A DNA stretch of 51,255 bases, taken from the NCBI GenBank assembly GCA_021733645.1, contig JAHREJ010000032.1, positions 1 through 51,255 on the forward strand. Direction: 5' to 3'. Source of the stretch: Bacillus subtilis subsp. subtilis (GTDB taxonomy: Bacteria > Pseudomonadota > Gammaproteobacteria > Xanthomonadales > Xanthomonadaceae). Shown here piece after piece: positions 8,022 through 17,060 of the stretch. The notes under the pieces were generated by a model. It worked only from the letters and a program-made list of their open reading frames with translations, was not told the DNA's origin and searched no databases. The number at the start of each line of letters is the position of its first letter. The first letter of the stretch is position 1. Made by a program: the position numbers and the translations under genes.

Positions 8022-9362
8022 ATGCCGCGCCACATCCGTTCTGCCTGGTTGAAAACTCTGGCCACTCTCGCCGCCCTGCTGGTGGCGGCCGTCGCGCTGG
8101 GCCTGTTCACCGGGCATATGTGGATGTGCATCGCGCTGGCCTCGACCGGCGCGCTGGCCTGGCATTACTGGCGGCTGCGCCGCGTGCTGCGCCGGCTGAC
8201 CGCCCGGCACCGCTGGGACATGGGCGATGGCACCGGCGTGTGGAACGAGCTGGACCGCCTGCTGTACCGCAACCAGGTGGAAATGCGTACGCGCAAGCGG
8301 CGCCTGCTGGACATGCTGCGCAGTTACCGCGCCGCCGCTGCCGCCCTGCCCGACGCGGTGGTGGTGGTGGACCGCAACAGCCAGCGCGTGCAGTGGTTCA
8401 ACGAAGCGGCCACCTCGCTGCTCGGCCTGCACCATCCTGGTGACCTGGGCGAGGCGCTGGTCGAGCGCCTGCAACCGATGCCGCTGGCCCACTGGCTGGC
8501 CGGCGGGCGCAACGCCGAGCCGATCCTGGACGTCCCCTCGCCGGTAGACGCGGCGATCCGGCTCAACCTGCGGCTGATTCCCTACTCGCCCGACTATTGG
8601 CTGCTGATCGCCCGCGATGTGAGCAAGCTGCTGCGACTGGAGCAGGTGCGGCGTGACTTCGTGGCCAACGTATCGCATGAACTGCGCACGCCGCTGACGG
8701 TGGTGCACGGTTACCTGGACATGATGGAGCCGGAGGATTTCCCCGGCACCGGGCCGATGCTGGAGGAAATGCGCAAGCAGTCCCAGCGCATGGCACAGCT
8801 GGTCGAGGACCTGCTGACCCTGTCGCGGCTGGAGTCGCAGGAACATACCGAGGAAGAAGCCGTGGCGATGGCGCCGATGCTGGCCACGCTGCGCCGGGAG
8901 GCCGAGGCCCACAGCCAGGGCCGCCACCAGATCAACGTCATCGACAGTGCCGGGGTGGATCTGCAGGGCTCCAACAAGGAACTGCACAGCGCCTTCTCCA
9001 ACCTGGTCACCAATGCAGTGCGCTACACCCCGGCCGGCGGCCGCGTCGAAGTGGAACTGGCGCGCGAAGGCCAGGGCGTGGTCCTCAGCGTGCGCGACAC
9101 CGGCTATGGCATTCCGGCCACCCACCTGCCGCGCCTGACCGAACGTTTCTACCGTGTGTCCAGCAGCCGGTCGCGTGAAAGCGGGGGCACCGGGCTGGGT
9201 CTGTCGATCGTCAAGCACATTCTCGGCCTGCACCACGCGCGCCTGGACATCCAGAGCGAGGTTGGCAAGGGCAGCGTGTTCTCGTGCCACTTCGATGCCG
9301 AGCACGTGCGCGAGCGCAGTGAACCGGCCTCCCTTTCCTCTTCTGAAGACTTTTCCGCATGA
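8022..9362 (+). CDS. phoR: Phosphate regulon sensor kinase PhoR
   Basis: Membrane histidine kinase of 446 residues that phosphorylates PhoB when phosphate is scarce. Two N-terminal membrane segments (about 13-30 and 33-48) are joined by a very short periplasmic turn, as in other PhoR proteins that sense through PstSCAB/PhoU and not through an external domain. A PAS-like region covers about 100-200. The dimerisation/phosphotransfer domain has His219 in FVANVSHELRTPLT, and the ATPase domain shows the N box (HSAFSNLVTNAVRYTP), DTGYGIP and GGTGLGLSIVKHI. Its stop overlaps the ppk1 start (ATGA at 9359-9362), which couples polyphosphate synthesis to the sensor operon. Confidence 0.95.
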   Translation: MPRHIRSAWLKTLATLAALLVAAVALGLFTGHMWMCIALASTGALAWHYWRLRRVLRRLTARHRWDMGDGTGVWNELDRLLYRNQVEMRTRKRRLLDMLRSYRAAAAALPDAVVVVDRNSQRVQWFNEAATSLLGLHHPGDLGEALVERLQPMPLAHWLAGGRNAEPILDVPSPVDAAIRLNLRLIPYSPDYWLLIARDVSKLLRLEQVRRDFVANVSHELRTPLTVVHGYLDMMEPEDFPGTGPMLEEMRKQSQRMAQLVEDLLTLSRLESQEHTEEEAVAMAPMLATLRREAEAHSQGRHQINVIDSAGVDLQGSNKELHSAFSNLVTNAVRYTPAGGRVEVELAREGQGVVLSVRDTGYGIPATHLPRLTERFYRVSSSRSRESGGTGLGLSIVKHILGLHHARLDIQSEVGKGSVFSCHFDAEHVRERSEPASLSSSEDFSA

Positions 9363-11440
9363 GCACTCTCGTTCCCATCGCCGTGCCTGTGGACAACGAT
9401 CCGCTGCGCGACCCGGCGTTGTACATCAACCGCGAGCTGTCCCAGCTGGATTTCAACTTCCGCGTGCTGGCCCAGGCCATGGATACCCAGGTGCCGCTGC
9501 TGGAGCGGCTGCGCTTCATGTGCATTTCCTGCACCAACCTGGACGAATTCTTTGAGATCCGCGCCGCGGCGGTACGCCATGCGCAGGAGTTCGGGCTGCC
9601 GCCTGCGCCCGATGGCATGACCCCGCAGACGATCCTGAATTCCATCCATGACCGCGCCGCGCAGCTGGTGGACCAGCAGTACCGTTGCTGGAACGAAACC
9701 CTGCGCCCGGCACTGCACGAGGCCGGCATCGACGTACTGGGCCGGCACTCCTGGAATCATCGCCAGAAGCGCTGGCTGCGGGCGTACTTCCGCAACGAGA
9801 TCATGCCGGTGCTGTCGCCGCTGGGCCTGGATCCCTCGCACCCGTTCCCGAAGATCCTCAACAAATCACTGAACATCGTGGTGGTGCTCAAGGGCACCGA
9901 TGCGTTCGGCCGCGCTGGCCACCTGGCCATCGTGCGCGCGCCACGCTCGCTGCCACGCATCATCCAGCTGCCGGAGAAACTCGGCGGGCCGCAGACCTAC
10001 GTGTTCCTGTCCTCGGTGCTGTCCACCTTCGTGGACGAGCTGTTTCCGGGCATGGAAGTCCAGGGGGCCTACCAGTTCCGCGTCACCCGCAATTCCGAAC
10101 TGGTGGTGGACGAGGAAGAAGTGGAGAACCTGGCGCTGGCACTGCGCGATGAACTGGTCGACCGCGGCTACCGGCCGGCGGTGCGGCTGGAGATCGCCCA
10201 GGATTGCCCGCGCGACATCGTGCGCACCCTGCTGCAGAACTTCGGTCTGACTGAAAACGCGGTGTACCGCATCGACGGCCCGGTCAACCTCAACCGCGTC
10301 ATCCAGCTGTACGACCTGCTGGCCCGCCCGGAACTGAAGTACCCCACGCTCAACCCGCGCGTGCTGCGCGATGGCGACGGCATCTTCGAGGTGGTCGCGC
10401 GCAAGGACGTCCTGCTGCACCATCCCTTTGATGCCTTCACCGCCGTGCTGGACCTGATCAAGCAGGCCGCGGTGGATCCCAACGCGCTGGCGATCAAACA
10501 GACGCTGTACCGCACCGGCAAGGACTCGCAGATTGTCGATGCCCTGATCCAGGCCGCGCGCAACGGCAAGGACGTTACCGTGGTGGTCGAACTGCGCGCG
10601 CGCTTCGACGAGGAAGCCAACCTGGGCCTGGCCGACCGCCTGCAGGAAGCCGGGGTACAGGTGGTGTATGGCGTGGTCGGCTACAAGACCCACGCCAAGA
10701 TGCTGCTGATCGTGCGCCGCGAGGGCCGCAAGCTGCGCCGCTACGTGCACCTGGGCACGGGCAATTACCACAGCGGCACCGCGCGCGCCTACACCGACCT
10801 GAGCCTGATCACCGCCGATCCGGACATCGGCAACGACGTGCACCTGCTGTTCCAGCAGTTGTCCGGACTGGCGCCGCGGACCAAACTCAAGCGCCTGCTG
10901 CAATCGCCGTTCACCCTGCACCCGGGCCTGCTGCAGCGGATCGAGCGTGAAACCCGGCTGGCCGCCAGCGGTCGGCCGGGCCGGATCATCGCCAAGATGA
11001 ACGCGCTCAACGAACCGCAGATGATCCGTGCGCTGTATACCGCCTCGCAGGCCGGCGTGCAGATCGACCTGATCGTGCGCGGCGCCTGCACGCTGCGGCC
11101 CGGCGTGCCGGGGGTGTCGGACAACATCCGGGTACGCTCGATCGTCGGCCGGTTCCTGGAACACAGCCGGGTGTACTGGTTCGGCAACGACGGGGCGGCC
11201 GAGCTGTACTGCGCCAGCGCCGACTGGCTGGAACGCAATCTGTTGCGCCGGGTGGAAACCTGCTTCCCGATCCTGGACCCGGAACTGTCGCGCAAGGTGT
11301 ACCGCGACGTGCTGCAGAACTACCTGGATGACAACCTCAATGCCTGGGAGCTGCACGCCAACGGCGAGTACAGCAAGTGCACCCCCGGCCATGACGAGCC
11401 ACCGCACTCGGCGCAGATGGCCTTGATGCAAGGCCTGTAG
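9359..11440 (+). CDS. ppk1: Polyphosphate kinase 1
   Basis: Transfers the gamma-phosphate of ATP to inorganic polyphosphate, and the reverse. The length of 693 residues is normal for Ppk1. The N-terminal domain begins around YINRELSQLDFNFRVL, and the two C-terminal phospholipase-D-like halves carry His445 (GYKTHAKM) and His464 (RRYVHLGTGNYH), corresponding to the conserved histidines of E. coli Ppk, one of which is the autophosphorylated residue. The start ATG overlaps the phoR stop by four bases, so phoR-ppk1 expression is coupled; control through the Pho box upstream of phoB is likely. ppx follows after a 246-bp gap that holds an R2 repeat. Confidence 0.96.
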   Translation: MSTLVPIAVPVDNDPLRDPALYINRELSQLDFNFRVLAQAMDTQVPLLERLRFMCISCTNLDEFFEIRAAAVRHAQEFGLPPAPDGMTPQTILNSIHDRAAQLVDQQYRCWNETLRPALHEAGIDVLGRHSWNHRQKRWLRAYFRNEIMPVLSPLGLDPSHPFPKILNKSLNIVVVLKGTDAFGRAGHLAIVRAPRSLPRIIQLPEKLGGPQTYVFLSSVLSTFVDELFPGMEVQGAYQFRVTRNSELVVDEEEVENLALALRDELVDRGYRPAVRLEIAQDCPRDIVRTLLQNFGLTENAVYRIDGPVNLNRVIQLYDLLARPELKYPTLNPRVLRDGDGIFEVVARKDVLLHHPFDAFTAVLDLIKQAAVDPNALAIKQTLYRTGKDSQIVDALIQAARNGKDVTVVVELRARFDEEANLGLADRLQEAGVQVVYGVVGYKTHAKMLLIVRREGRKLRRYVHLGTGNYHSGTARAYTDLSLITADPDIGNDVHLLFQQLSGLAPRTKLKRLLQSPFTLHPGLLQRIERETRLAASGRPGRIIAKMNALNEPQMIRALYTASQAGVQIDLIVRGACTLRPGVPGVSDNIRVRSIVGRFLEHSRVYWFGNDGAAELYCASADWLERNLLRRVETCFPILDPELSRKVYRDVLQNYLDDNLNAWELHANGEYSKCTPGHDEPPHSAQMALMQGL

Positions 11441-11462
11441 GTGTACGCGTCATCGCAATCGC

Positions 11463-11577
11463 GCTGCCGCACCACGGCTTGCAACGCAGGCCGTGGGCCC
11501 CTCTTGCCACCACCCACACCCCGCGCCTGTTGGCGCGCCCCCTGACTCAGGGGCTATGCCTCCAGATGCATGGCGGT
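11463..11577 (-). repeat. Intergenic repeat family R2, copy 2
   Basis: On the minus strand this reads AGCCCCTGAGTCAGGGGG, GCGCGCCAACAGGCGCGGGG, a GTGGTGG block and GGGGCCCACGG, then a CGGCCTGCGTTGCAAGCCG hairpin. It aligns over about 100 bases with the plus-strand copy at 41207 (roughly 70 percent by eye). It fills much of the gap between ppk1 and ppx, so ppx probably needs its own promoter, unless transcription passes through. Confidence 0.6.
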
Positions 11578-11686
11578 AGTGCTGGCCGTTGATCGCCAGC
11601 ATCATGAACCGCTGCGACCCCACGTCGCATGCCATGTGAAGGCCGTGCGGTGACGCCGTACCCCACCCTTCGGCTAACATTCGCCC

Positions 11687-13213
11687 ATGCCGCATACCTC
11701 CACGACTCCGCCCGCCCTGCAGGATGGCGACCTGCTCGCCGCCATCGACCTGGGTTCCAACAGTTTCCACATGGTCATCGCGCGTTACACGCTCGGGCAG
11801 CTGCGGGTGGTCGACCGCCTGCGCGAAACGGTGCGCATGGCCGATGGCCTGGATGGCAAGGGTGGCTTGTCCGCCGAGGCGCGCCAGCGCGCGCTGGAAT
11901 GCCTGGCGCGGTTCGGCCAGCGCATCCGCGCGATCCCCACGGTGCGGGTCCGCGCACTGGCCACCAATACCGTGCGTCAGTTGCGATCACCGCAGGCCTT
12001 CCTGATGCCGGCCGAAACCGCACTCGGGCATGCCATCGAAGTGGTCAGCGGCCGCGAAGAAGCGCGCCTGATCTACCTCGGCGTAGCCCACGCCCAGCCC
12101 CCCAAGCCGGACCAGCGCCGGCTGGTGATCGACATTGGCGGCGGCTCCACCGAGTTCATCATCGGCCAGGGCATGCAGACCCTGGAGCGCGAAAGCCTGC
12201 AGGCCGGGTGCATCGCCAGCACGCGGCGCTTCTTCCCCGGCGGCAAGCTCAGTCGAAAACGCTGGAAAGATGCGCTGACCGAGATCGGTGCCGAGTTCCA
12301 GCAATTTGCCACCAAGTACCGTGCACTGGGCTGGCACGAAGCACTGGGGTCATCGGGCACCCACAAAGCGATCAGCGAAATCTGCGCGACCATGAAACTG
12401 AGCAAGGGCGCGATCACCGCCGAGGCCCTGCCGCAACTGCGCGACGAGCTGCTCAAGGCCAAGCGCATAGAAGACATCAACCTGCCCGGGTTGTCGGCCG
12501 ACCGCCGGCCGATCATCGCCGGCGGCATCCTGGTGCTGGAGGCGGCCTTCCAGGCGCTGGGGCTGCAGAAGCTGCTGGTCAGCAAGGCGGCCATGCGCGA
12601 AGGCATCCTCTACGACATTCTCGGCCGCGCCAGCGAGAACGACCTGCGCGATGAATCGGTGGCCGCGTTGACCCTGCGCTATGGCATCGACATCGTGCAG
12701 GCCGACCGGGTCGAGCGCACCGCGATGAACCTGCTGGCCCAGGTCGAAGAAAGCTGGGCGCTGGATCCCGATGATGCGCGCATGCTCGGCTGGGCCGCGC
12801 GCCTGCACGAGCTGGGCCTGATGATCGCCCACAGCGGTTACCACGTGCACGGCAGCTATGTGCTTGAAAACTCGGACATCGCCGGCTTCTCGCGGCAGGA
12901 ACAGCAGCTGCTGGCCGCGCTGGTGCGCAGCCACCGCCGCAACATCTCCAAGTCGGCGTTCGAGGCGTTGCCCGAACGCCTGCTGCAGCCGGCGCGGCGC
13001 ATGACCGCCCTGCTGCGGCTGGCGGTACTGCTCAACCGCGCCCATGAAGACACCCCGATGCCGGCGTTGGAACTGACCGCCGACGACACCCGCCTGTCGC
13101 TGATCCTGCCGCAGGCCTTCATCGATGCACGGCCGCTGCTGCGCGCCGACCTGATCGGCGAAACCGAAGGCATGGCCGGGCTGGGCGTGCAGTTCCGGCC
13201 GTTCGTGGCCTGA
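11687..13213 (+). CDS. ppx: Exopolyphosphatase (Ppx/GppA family)
   Basis: Hydrolyses terminal phosphates from polyphosphate; the GppA branch also acts on pppGpp. The 508-residue protein has the actin-like ATPase core with AAIDLGSNSFHMV (about 18-30), the phosphate-binding LATNTVRQLR, VVSGREEARLIYLG and VIDIGGGSTEF (about 146-156), then a C-terminal HD-like helical domain (ARLHELGLMIAHSGYH), the architecture of the long Ppx form. It stands next to ppk1, the synthesising enzyme, so the pair sets the polyphosphate level. Exact preference for polyphosphate over pppGpp cannot be told from sequence. Confidence 0.93.
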   Translation: MPHTSTTPPALQDGDLLAAIDLGSNSFHMVIARYTLGQLRVVDRLRETVRMADGLDGKGGLSAEARQRALECLARFGQRIRAIPTVRVRALATNTVRQLRSPQAFLMPAETALGHAIEVVSGREEARLIYLGVAHAQPPKPDQRRLVIDIGGGSTEFIIGQGMQTLERESLQAGCIASTRRFFPGGKLSRKRWKDALTEIGAEFQQFATKYRALGWHEALGSSGTHKAISEICATMKLSKGAITAEALPQLRDELLKAKRIEDINLPGLSADRRPIIAGGILVLEAAFQALGLQKLLVSKAAMREGILYDILGRASENDLRDESVAALTLRYGIDIVQADRVERTAMNLLAQVEESWALDPDDARMLGWAARLHELGLMIAHSGYHVHGSYVLENSDIAGFSRQEQQLLAALVRSHRRNISKSAFEALPERLLQPARRMTALLRLAVLLNRAHEDTPMPALELTADDTRLSLILPQAFIDARPLLRADLIGETEGMAGLGVQFRPFVA

Positions 13214-13661
13214 TCCCGCCGGTCCGCGCCCCGGCGCGGACCGTCTCTGCCGTGCTTGCCGGCCCCCGTGGCCGGCCGGGCATCCCCCGCCCCCCGCGTT
13301 GCCCTGTTTGGCCCCGTTCGCCGGCGGCGGCGTTGCCGTGGGCGCTTCGCACATGCCGATTTGGCGGCCTTGCCTGGCCCGATCTGCGCCAAATCGATGC
13401 GGCGGCGCATCAAAACGCTACATTTCGATACATCTCGATACAGAACGATGGCCGAACCGCCAAGACAAGTCATTGCTTCTCTTGAAGTTTTGTCTCGCTC
13501 GTTAGAAGGCCGTGAGAATTTCTTCGCGGACTATTTACAAACTATTAACGACCGAGACTATGATCAGGGAACCGGCCTTCACAGGGTCGGATTTTTGGGA
13601 AGGCGGGAACTTGGGCCCGCCGACTCTTTTTGATCCAGTTACAACCGAGAGAGAGAGCCAC
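13214..13661 (+). promoter_or_regulatory. Leader region of the TonB-dependent receptor, with hairpin and promoter-like sites
   Basis: This 448-bp gap starts with a GGTCCGCG/CGCGGACC hairpin at 13221-13242, a likely end of the ppx transcript although no T run follows. From about 13400 the DNA becomes clearly more AT-rich. TTTACA (13534-13539) and TATGAT (13559-13564) form a plausible sigma-70 promoter with a long 19-base spacer, about 98 bases before the receptor ATG. I see no gene here; the open frame extending upstream of the receptor lacks a signal peptide at its start. Confidence 0.45.
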
Positions 13662-16589
13662 ATGAATTCACGCACCAACGCACTGGGGCAGGCGATCCGC
13701 TATGCCCTGGTCGCCGGTACCGCCGGCCTGATGGCCGCCCCGGCGATGGCACAGGACGCGCCGGCAGCAACCAACCTTGACCGCATCGAGATCACCGGTT
13801 CGCGTATCCGCCAGGTGGACGTGGAAACCGCGCAGCCGGTGTTCGCGATCAGCCGCAACGATATCGAACGCCAGGGCTTCAGCTCGGTGGCCGACATCCT
13901 GCAGAACGTCACCGCGATGGGCAGCCCGACGATCAGCCGCGCCAATGCGTTGACCGCCGGTGAGAATGCCGGCGGCACCTACATCGACATGCGCAACCTG
14001 GGCACCCAGCGCACGCTGGTGCTGGTCAACGGCAAGCGTCTGGGTATCAGCACCTCCGGTTACCAGGACGTCTCCACGCTGCCGGTTTCGGCAGTGGAGC
14101 GTATCGAGGTGCTGAAGGACGGCGCGTCGGCGATCTATGGCTCCGATGCCATGGCCGGCGTGGTCAACATCATCACCCGCAGCAACGTTACCGGCGTCAC
14201 CGCCAACGTCTACCACGGCCAGTACAGCGAAGGCGACGGCGCGCGTGACCGCTTCGACGTGGTTGCCGGCTGGAGCAACGACCGCATCTCGCTGACGCTG
14301 TCGGCCGAGCATTCGGAAGAAAAGGCCGTCTGGGCCCGTGACCGCGGCTTCAGCGCCTACGGCCTGACCGACCGCCACGCCGACAACGTGACCAACTGGT
14401 CCACCATCAGCCAGTACGGCCAGTTCACCGGCCTGAAGGGTCGCCCGGGCTGCACCAACACCAAGGACGGTTGCAACTACTCGCTCAACCGCGGTGCCGA
14501 CCCGACCAACCCGGCCAACTACCACCTGACCGACCCGACCGGGTTCACCGGTGATGTCAGCAACGCCAACGACCAGATGCATGTGAGCTATCCGGTCAAG
14601 CGCGACTCGGTGTACTTCGACGGTCGCTTTGCGATCACCGACAGCATCAACTTCCGCACCGAGCTGGGCTACAACAAGCGTAACTCGGTCCGCCAGATCG
14701 CCGGCTACCCGCTGCAGTCCAGCACCGCCGGCGTTGGTTCGATGTCGATCGACAGCTACTTCAACCCGTTCGGCAACCAGCACGGTTACGCCGCGCCGAC
14801 CGCCATTGCGTGGAACCGCCGTACCTGGGAAGTGCCGCGCGTTACCACCAGCGAACTGAAGACCTACCGTGCGGTGGCCTCGTTTGATGGTTCGTTCGAC
14901 ATCGGCGAGCGCTACTTCGATTGGGAAGTGGGCTACCAGTACAACCGCAACGAGCTGGAATCGGTTGCCACCGGCAACCTGCACAAGGGCCGTGTCGCCG
15001 CCGGTGTTGGCCCGTCGTTCTACAACGCGGCCACCGGCAAGGTGCAGTGCGGTACCCAGGCCGCGCCGATCGACGCGGCCACCTGCAAGCCGTGGAACCC
15101 GCTGGTGCCGTATGGCACCATCGATCCGAACGGCCTGGACGGCAATGCCGACCTGCAGGCATGGCTGTTCCCGGCGGAGCTGACCAAGGGCCAGACCACC
15201 ACGAAGAACTTCTTCGCCAACATCGCCGGCTCCATCGTCACCCTGCCGGCGGGCGACCTGGGCTTCGCGTTCGGCGTGGAAAGCCGCAAGGAAATCGGCA
15301 AGTACGTGCCCGATCCGCTGGCCCAGACCGGTGCCACCACCAACCTGGCCGCTGGCCCGACCGGTGGCGACTACCAGGTCAACGAAGCCTATCTGGAAGT
15401 GAATGTGCCGGTGCTGGCCGACCTGCCGGGCGCCAAGGAACTGACCTTGAATGCGGCAACCCGCTTCTCGGATTACGACACCTTCGGCAACACGCTCAAC
15501 AGCAAGTTCGGCTTCAAGTGGAAGCCGATCGACCAGCTGCTGGTGCGTGGTACCTGGGCTGAGGGCTTCCGCGCCCCGACCATCAACGATCTGTACGGTG
15601 GCGGTTCGCAGACCTTCGCGCAGTTCAGCGATCCGTGCGACACCCAGTTCGGTGCCTCCAAGACCAGCGCCGAAGTGCGCGCGCGTTGCGCCCGCGACAT
15701 CGCCAACGCCGCTACCTTCCGCCAGCTGCGCCAGGGCAACCAGCCGGTGGCCACCGCGACCGACGCCACCCCGGTGCCGTTCACCAGCGGCTCCAACCCG
15801 CTGCTGACCCCGGAAACCTCGACCAGCAAGACCCTGGGCGTGGTGTGGAGCCCCACCTTCATCAGCAACTTCAATGTGTCGCTGGACTGGTGGAAGATCC
15901 GCATCGACAACACCATCATTGCCGACACCCCGACGCAGATCCTGATCGACTGCTACGAGCAGGGCATTGACGCGCGTTGCTCCCGCTTCAAGCGTGACCC
16001 GGGCAACGGCATCGTCACCGACCTGCAGTTCGGCAACCGCAACGCCGGCTTCCTGCAGACCGAAGGTTACGATCTGGACCTGAGCTACCGCGTGGACACC
16101 GGCTACGGCAAGCTGAGCGCCAACTGGGCCAGCACCTACGTCAGCGAGAACATCTACCGTTCGACCAACGACAGCAAGGTGGTTCCGACCCCGACCAACG
16201 GCATCGGCAGCGGCTTCCGCATCCGTTCCAACCTGTCGGTTGGCTGGGACCTGGAAAACTTCGGCATCACCTGGACCGCGCGTTACTACTCCGGGGTGAA
16301 GGAGCAGTGCGTGGATATCAGCAAGTATCCGGGTGAGTGCTCCGATCCGGGCGTGTATGCACCGTGGTACAAGGGCGCGCGCAACTACAACGAGCGTGGT
16401 TCGGTCACCTTCCACGACCTGCAGTTCCGCTACAACCTGCCGTGGGATGCCACCGTGTCGGTTGGCGCCAACAACGTGTTCGACAAGCTGGGCCCGGTCA
16501 TGTACAGCAAGCCGAACTCGGCCTTCTCGTACTACGGCGGGTATGACATCGGTCGCTTCGTCTACATGAAGTACCAGCAGCGTTTCTGA
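13662..16589 (+). CDS. TonB-dependent outer-membrane receptor
   Basis: Outer-membrane active-transport receptor of 975 residues. The start at 13662 follows a purine-rich GAGAGAGAG site and gives a signal peptide ending APAMAQ. A TonB-box-like DRIEITGSRI near residue 38 precedes the plug domain (about 55-190; TLVLVNGKRLG, VERIEVLKDGASAIYGSDA, GVVNIITR), and the rest is a beta-barrel ending in the family's terminal aromatic (MKYQQRF). Large xanthomonad receptors of this kind import siderophores, vitamins or plant and microbial oligosaccharides; no Fur-like site or carbohydrate operon sits next to it, so the substrate is open. It is monocistronic, with a strong terminator 31 bases after the stop. 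Confidence 0.93.
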   Translation: MNSRTNALGQAIRYALVAGTAGLMAAPAMAQDAPAATNLDRIEITGSRIRQVDVETAQPVFAISRNDIERQGFSSVADILQNVTAMGSPTISRANALTAGENAGGTYIDMRNLGTQRTLVLVNGKRLGISTSGYQDVSTLPVSAVERIEVLKDGASAIYGSDAMAGVVNIITRSNVTGVTANVYHGQYSEGDGARDRFDVVAGWSNDRISLTLSAEHSEEKAVWARDRGFSAYGLTDRHADNVTNWSTISQYGQFTGLKGRPGCTNTKDGCNYSLNRGADPTNPANYHLTDPTGFTGDVSNANDQMHVSYPVKRDSVYFDGRFAITDSINFRTELGYNKRNSVRQIAGYPLQSSTAGVGSMSIDSYFNPFGNQHGYAAPTAIAWNRRTWEVPRVTTSELKTYRAVASFDGSFDIGERYFDWEVGYQYNRNELESVATGNLHKGRVAAGVGPSFYNAATGKVQCGTQAAPIDAATCKPWNPLVPYGTIDPNGLDGNADLQAWLFPAELTKGQTTTKNFFANIAGSIVTLPAGDLGFAFGVESRKEIGKYVPDPLAQTGATTNLAAGPTGGDYQVNEAYLEVNVPVLADLPGAKELTLNAATRFSDYDTFGNTLNSKFGFKWKPIDQLLVRGTWAEGFRAPTINDLYGGGSQTFAQFSDPCDTQFGASKTSAEVRARCARDIANAATFRQLRQGNQPVATATDATPVPFTSGSNPLLTPETSTSKTLGVVWSPTFISNFNVSLDWWKIRIDNTIIADTPTQILIDCYEQGIDARCSRFKRDPGNGIVTDLQFGNRNAGFLQTEGYDLDLSYRVDTGYGKLSANWASTYVSENIYRSTNDSKVVPTPTNGIGSGFRIRSNLSVGWDLENFGITWTARYYSGVKEQCVDISKYPGECSDPGVYAPWYKGARNYNERGSVTFHDLQFRYNLPWDATVSVGANNVFDKLGPVMYSKPNSAFSYYGGYDIGRFVYMKYQQRF

Positions 16590-16619
16590 TCGTTGCCGGG
16601 TAACACCGCAGCACCCTGA

Positions 16620-16648
16620 CCACGGCCCTTCGGGGCCGTGGTTTTTTT
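16620..16648 (+). terminator. Rho-independent terminator after the TonB-dependent receptor
   Basis: A nine-base stem (CCACGGCCC with GGGCCGTGG) closes a TTCG tetraloop and is followed by seven T residues. Confidence 0.93.
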
Positions 16649-16677
16649 GTTCTTCCTGTTTTTCCTGGCGCGGCGCA

Positions 16678-16803
16678 CCGGCGGGTCGAGCGCTGGGCCG
16701 CCACGCGCTTGCTGGCGAATGTCCCCCGGGGCCGGCCTGCGGCCGCCCCCTCCTCCTTTACTTCGCCTGCAAGCGCGTGGCAGCCCAGCGCTCGCCCCAC
16801 CGG
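16678..16803 (-). repeat. Long-armed palindromic element, copy B
   Basis: Arms of 42 bases (16678-16719 and 16762-16803) are complementary at about 38 positions. The core, read on the minus strand, has GGCGAA, GTAAAGGAGGAGG, a GGCGGCCGCAGGCCGGCC inner hairpin, CCGGGGGACAT and TTCGCC. It is type 1 (GCGAA/TTCGC closing pairs). The arm contains GTCGAGCGCTGGGCC, related to the arms of copies A and D. Confidence 0.85.
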
Positions 16804-16816
16804 CGTCCCACAGAAA

Positions 16817-16985
16817 CGCCCGGTTTCCCCCCGCTTCCGCAAGCCGATTCCCTTGGCGGCCGCCAGACCCCTCGGCAAATGTCCCCCGGCCGCCGCCTGT
16901 GGCGACGGCCTCCTCCTTTACTTTGCCCAGGGGCCTGGCGGCCGCCAAGGGAATCGGCTTGCGGAAGCGCGGGGGAAACCGGGCG
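16817..16985 (-). repeat. Long-armed palindromic element, copy C
   Basis: It has the longest arms in the window: 16817-16872 and 16929-16985, complementary at about 54 of 57 positions with one indel. The core is type 2: GCAAA and TTTGC replace GCGAA and TTCGC, a paired change. GTAAAGGAGGAGG and CCGGGGGACAT are unchanged, and the inner stem is GGCCGTCGCC with GGCGGCGGCC. It lies 13 bases after copy B and 75 bases before the glycosyltransferase start. Confidence 0.88.
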
Positions 16986-17060
16986 TCACCGGGCGGTCAT
17001 ACGCGCGTCATGGGCGCTACATCGCCCGCAGCCAGCATGGCCGCATACCGGAGGCCCGCC

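Noticed and set aside
13668..16415. A 915-codon open frame on the minus strand through the TonB-dependent receptor gene
   Set aside because: It is an antisense shadow caused by high GC at third positions; its translation is Val/Gly/Ala/Arg rich without domains, while the plus strand encodes a complete receptor.
16638..17060. Upstream extension of the glycosyltransferase frame
   Set aside because: It consists of translated terminator and palindromic repeat DNA; ATG 17061 has a good ribosome site and family-like N-terminus.
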